Both the position numbers and the translations under genes were made by a program. Positions 6,180-6,450 of a DNA stretch of 6,450 nt are shown here, piece after piece. Source of the DNA: an uncultured Butyricicoccus sp. GTDB taxonomy: Bacteria; Bacillota; Clostridia; Oscillospirales; Butyricicoccaceae. The notes under the pieces were generated by a model. It had not been told where the DNA came from and ran no database searches. It saw only the letters and a list, made by a program, of their open reading frames with translations. Position 1 is the first letter of the stretch. Each line of letters starts with the position of its first letter. Location: contig CAUEJN010000064.1 of the NCBI GenBank assembly GCA_959018045.1, forward strand, positions 1-6,450, given 5' to 3'.

Positions 6180-6245
6180 GCACCGCAGCCCTACTGAAGT
6201 TTGGATCAAACCTTTTCAAAGGTTTGCGGGTTCTCAGGGCAGAGC
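6180..6245 (+). repeat. Stop-codon-anchored dispersed repeat, right copy
   Basis: Positions 6196-6245 match 1-50 perfectly in inverted orientation, and GCACCGCA directly after the TAA (6177-6179) also matches the left copy. Within it GTTTG (6199-6203), CAAACCTT (6207-6214) and AAGGTTTG (6219-6226) are mutually complementary, so the central arm can pair either upstream (5 bp) or downstream (8-9 bp). A second stem begins at 6233 (CTCAGGGC, loop AGA, GCCCTGAG ending at 6251). The element probably continues beyond 6245, because the left copy is cut by the window edge at exactly that point. Confidence 0.9.
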
Positions 6246-6251
6246 CCTGAG

Positions 6252-6308
6252 TCGGACTCCGCAGAGTCCGAAACTCCCCTTTTGATTCCGGTCAAAGACC
6301 GGAATCAA
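6252..6308. repeat. Two further perfect hairpins after the repeat core
   Basis: TCGGACTC (6252-6259) and GAGTCCGA (6264-6271) enclose a CGCA loop. A 12-bp stem follows: TTGATTCCGGTC (6282-6293) and GACCGGAATCAA (6297-6308), around AAA. Neither is followed by a T-run on either strand, so they are not ordinary intrinsic terminators. They may be part of the dispersed element, which cannot be checked because the left copy is outside the window here. Confidence 0.8.
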
Positions 6309-6314
6309 CTAAAA

Positions 6315-6346
6315 TAAAAAAGAAAAGCGCGACCCGCAGGTCGCGC
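6315..6346 (-). terminator. Minus-strand terminator for a gene beyond the right edge
   Basis: GCGCGACC (6327-6334) and GGTCGCGC (6339-6346) form an 8-bp stem with a CGCA loop. Read on the minus strand it is followed at once by a T-rich tract (complement of 6315-6326, TTTTCTTTTTTA). This suggests a minus-strand gene to the right, convergent with the amidase gene. Confidence 0.75.
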
Positions 6347-6354
6347 AATACTTC

Positions 6355-6369
6355 GCGCACAAAGTGCGC
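6355..6369. repeat. Short perfect hairpin
   Basis: GCGCAC (6355-6360) and GTGCGC (6364-6369) pair around AAA, followed by the palindrome CTCATGAG (6369-6376). It sits between the two opposing terminators. No separate function can be assigned. Confidence 0.6.
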
Positions 6370-6374
6370 TCATG

Positions 6375-6418
6375 AGAAAGACCGTCCGACGGGACGGTCT
6401 TTCTTTTTTGTTTGTTTT
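6375..6418 (+). terminator. Strong plus-strand intrinsic terminator
   Basis: GAAAGACCGTCC (6376-6387) and GGACGGTCTTTC (6392-6403) form a 12-bp stem with a GACG loop, extendable by the A6375-T6404 pair. A long T-rich tract follows (6404-6418). It is the most likely end of the amidase transcript, giving it a 3' untranslated region of more than 200 bases that includes the repeat and hairpins. Confidence 0.88.
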
Positions 6419-6420
6419 AA

Positions 6421-6450
6421 TTGAAACCCGGGGCGGACACCGGGTTTCAA
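6421..6450. repeat. Terminal hairpin at the window edge
   Basis: TTGAAACCCGG (6421-6431) and CCGGGTTTCAA (6440-6450) form an 11-bp stem with an 8-base loop. The window ends on its last base, so whether a T-run follows cannot be seen. It may be another terminator. Confidence 0.65.

Noticed and set aside
1..6245. Interpretation of the inverted repeats as ends of a transposon
   Set aside because: No transposase or integrase lies between them, there is no obvious target-site duplication, and each copy is placed as a gene 3' element rather than at a clean insertion boundary.
1..6450. CRISPR array, tRNA or rRNA genes
   Set aside because: No regularly spaced direct repeats and no tRNA cloverleaf or rRNA-like sequence were seen.

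Overview
The window is a GC-rich bacterial chromosome segment with AT-rich promoters and Shine-Dalgarno-led genes. An LTA-synthase-type membrane sulfatase, a PfkB-type 1-phosphofructokinase and hairpin-dense intergenic repeats suggest a low-GC-phylum but high-GC-content Clostridia member, such as a gut Oscillospirales/Butyricicoccaceae-like organism. That placement is inference from gene style; no marker gene is present.

Layout. Positions 1-67 (minus) hold a dispersed-type repeat lying directly behind the stop codon of a 648-residue LTA synthase family phosphoglycerol transferase (68-2014, minus). Upstream of that gene is an extended -10 promoter, then a LysR-family regulator of the CysL/YeiE type (2157-3023, minus). 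Divergent from the regulator is a 54-codon reading frame (3160-3324, plus) that I read as the collapsed remnant of a YeiH-family transporter gene: its first residues are joined to an internal segment of the family and the rest is missing. Two hairpin terminators (3347-3377 and 3405-3429) separate it from a near-perfect promoter (3441-3470) driving a 1-phosphofructokinase that starts at a TTG codon (3514-4428, plus). Its stop codon overlaps tail-to-tail with a PhnP-like metallo-beta-lactamase-fold hydrolase (4418-5281, minus). Divergent from that is a nitrilase-superfamily amidase (5370-6179, plus). A second, inverted copy of the repeat follows its stop codon (6180-6245), and it opens a run of eight hairpins that continues to the end of the window.

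How the genes work together. I see no single pathway. They are mostly single-gene units: cell-envelope polymer synthesis, a sulfur-type regulator that has lost its neighbour, fructose-1-phosphate phosphorylation without its transporter, a metallo-phosphodiesterase-like enzyme and a probable amide-repair or salvage hydrolase. The unusual content is in the non-coding parts: the stop-codon-anchored inverted repeat pair, the hairpin array, the decayed yeiH beside an intact LysR gene, and the overlapping convergent stops. I do not find a convincing new multi-gene system.
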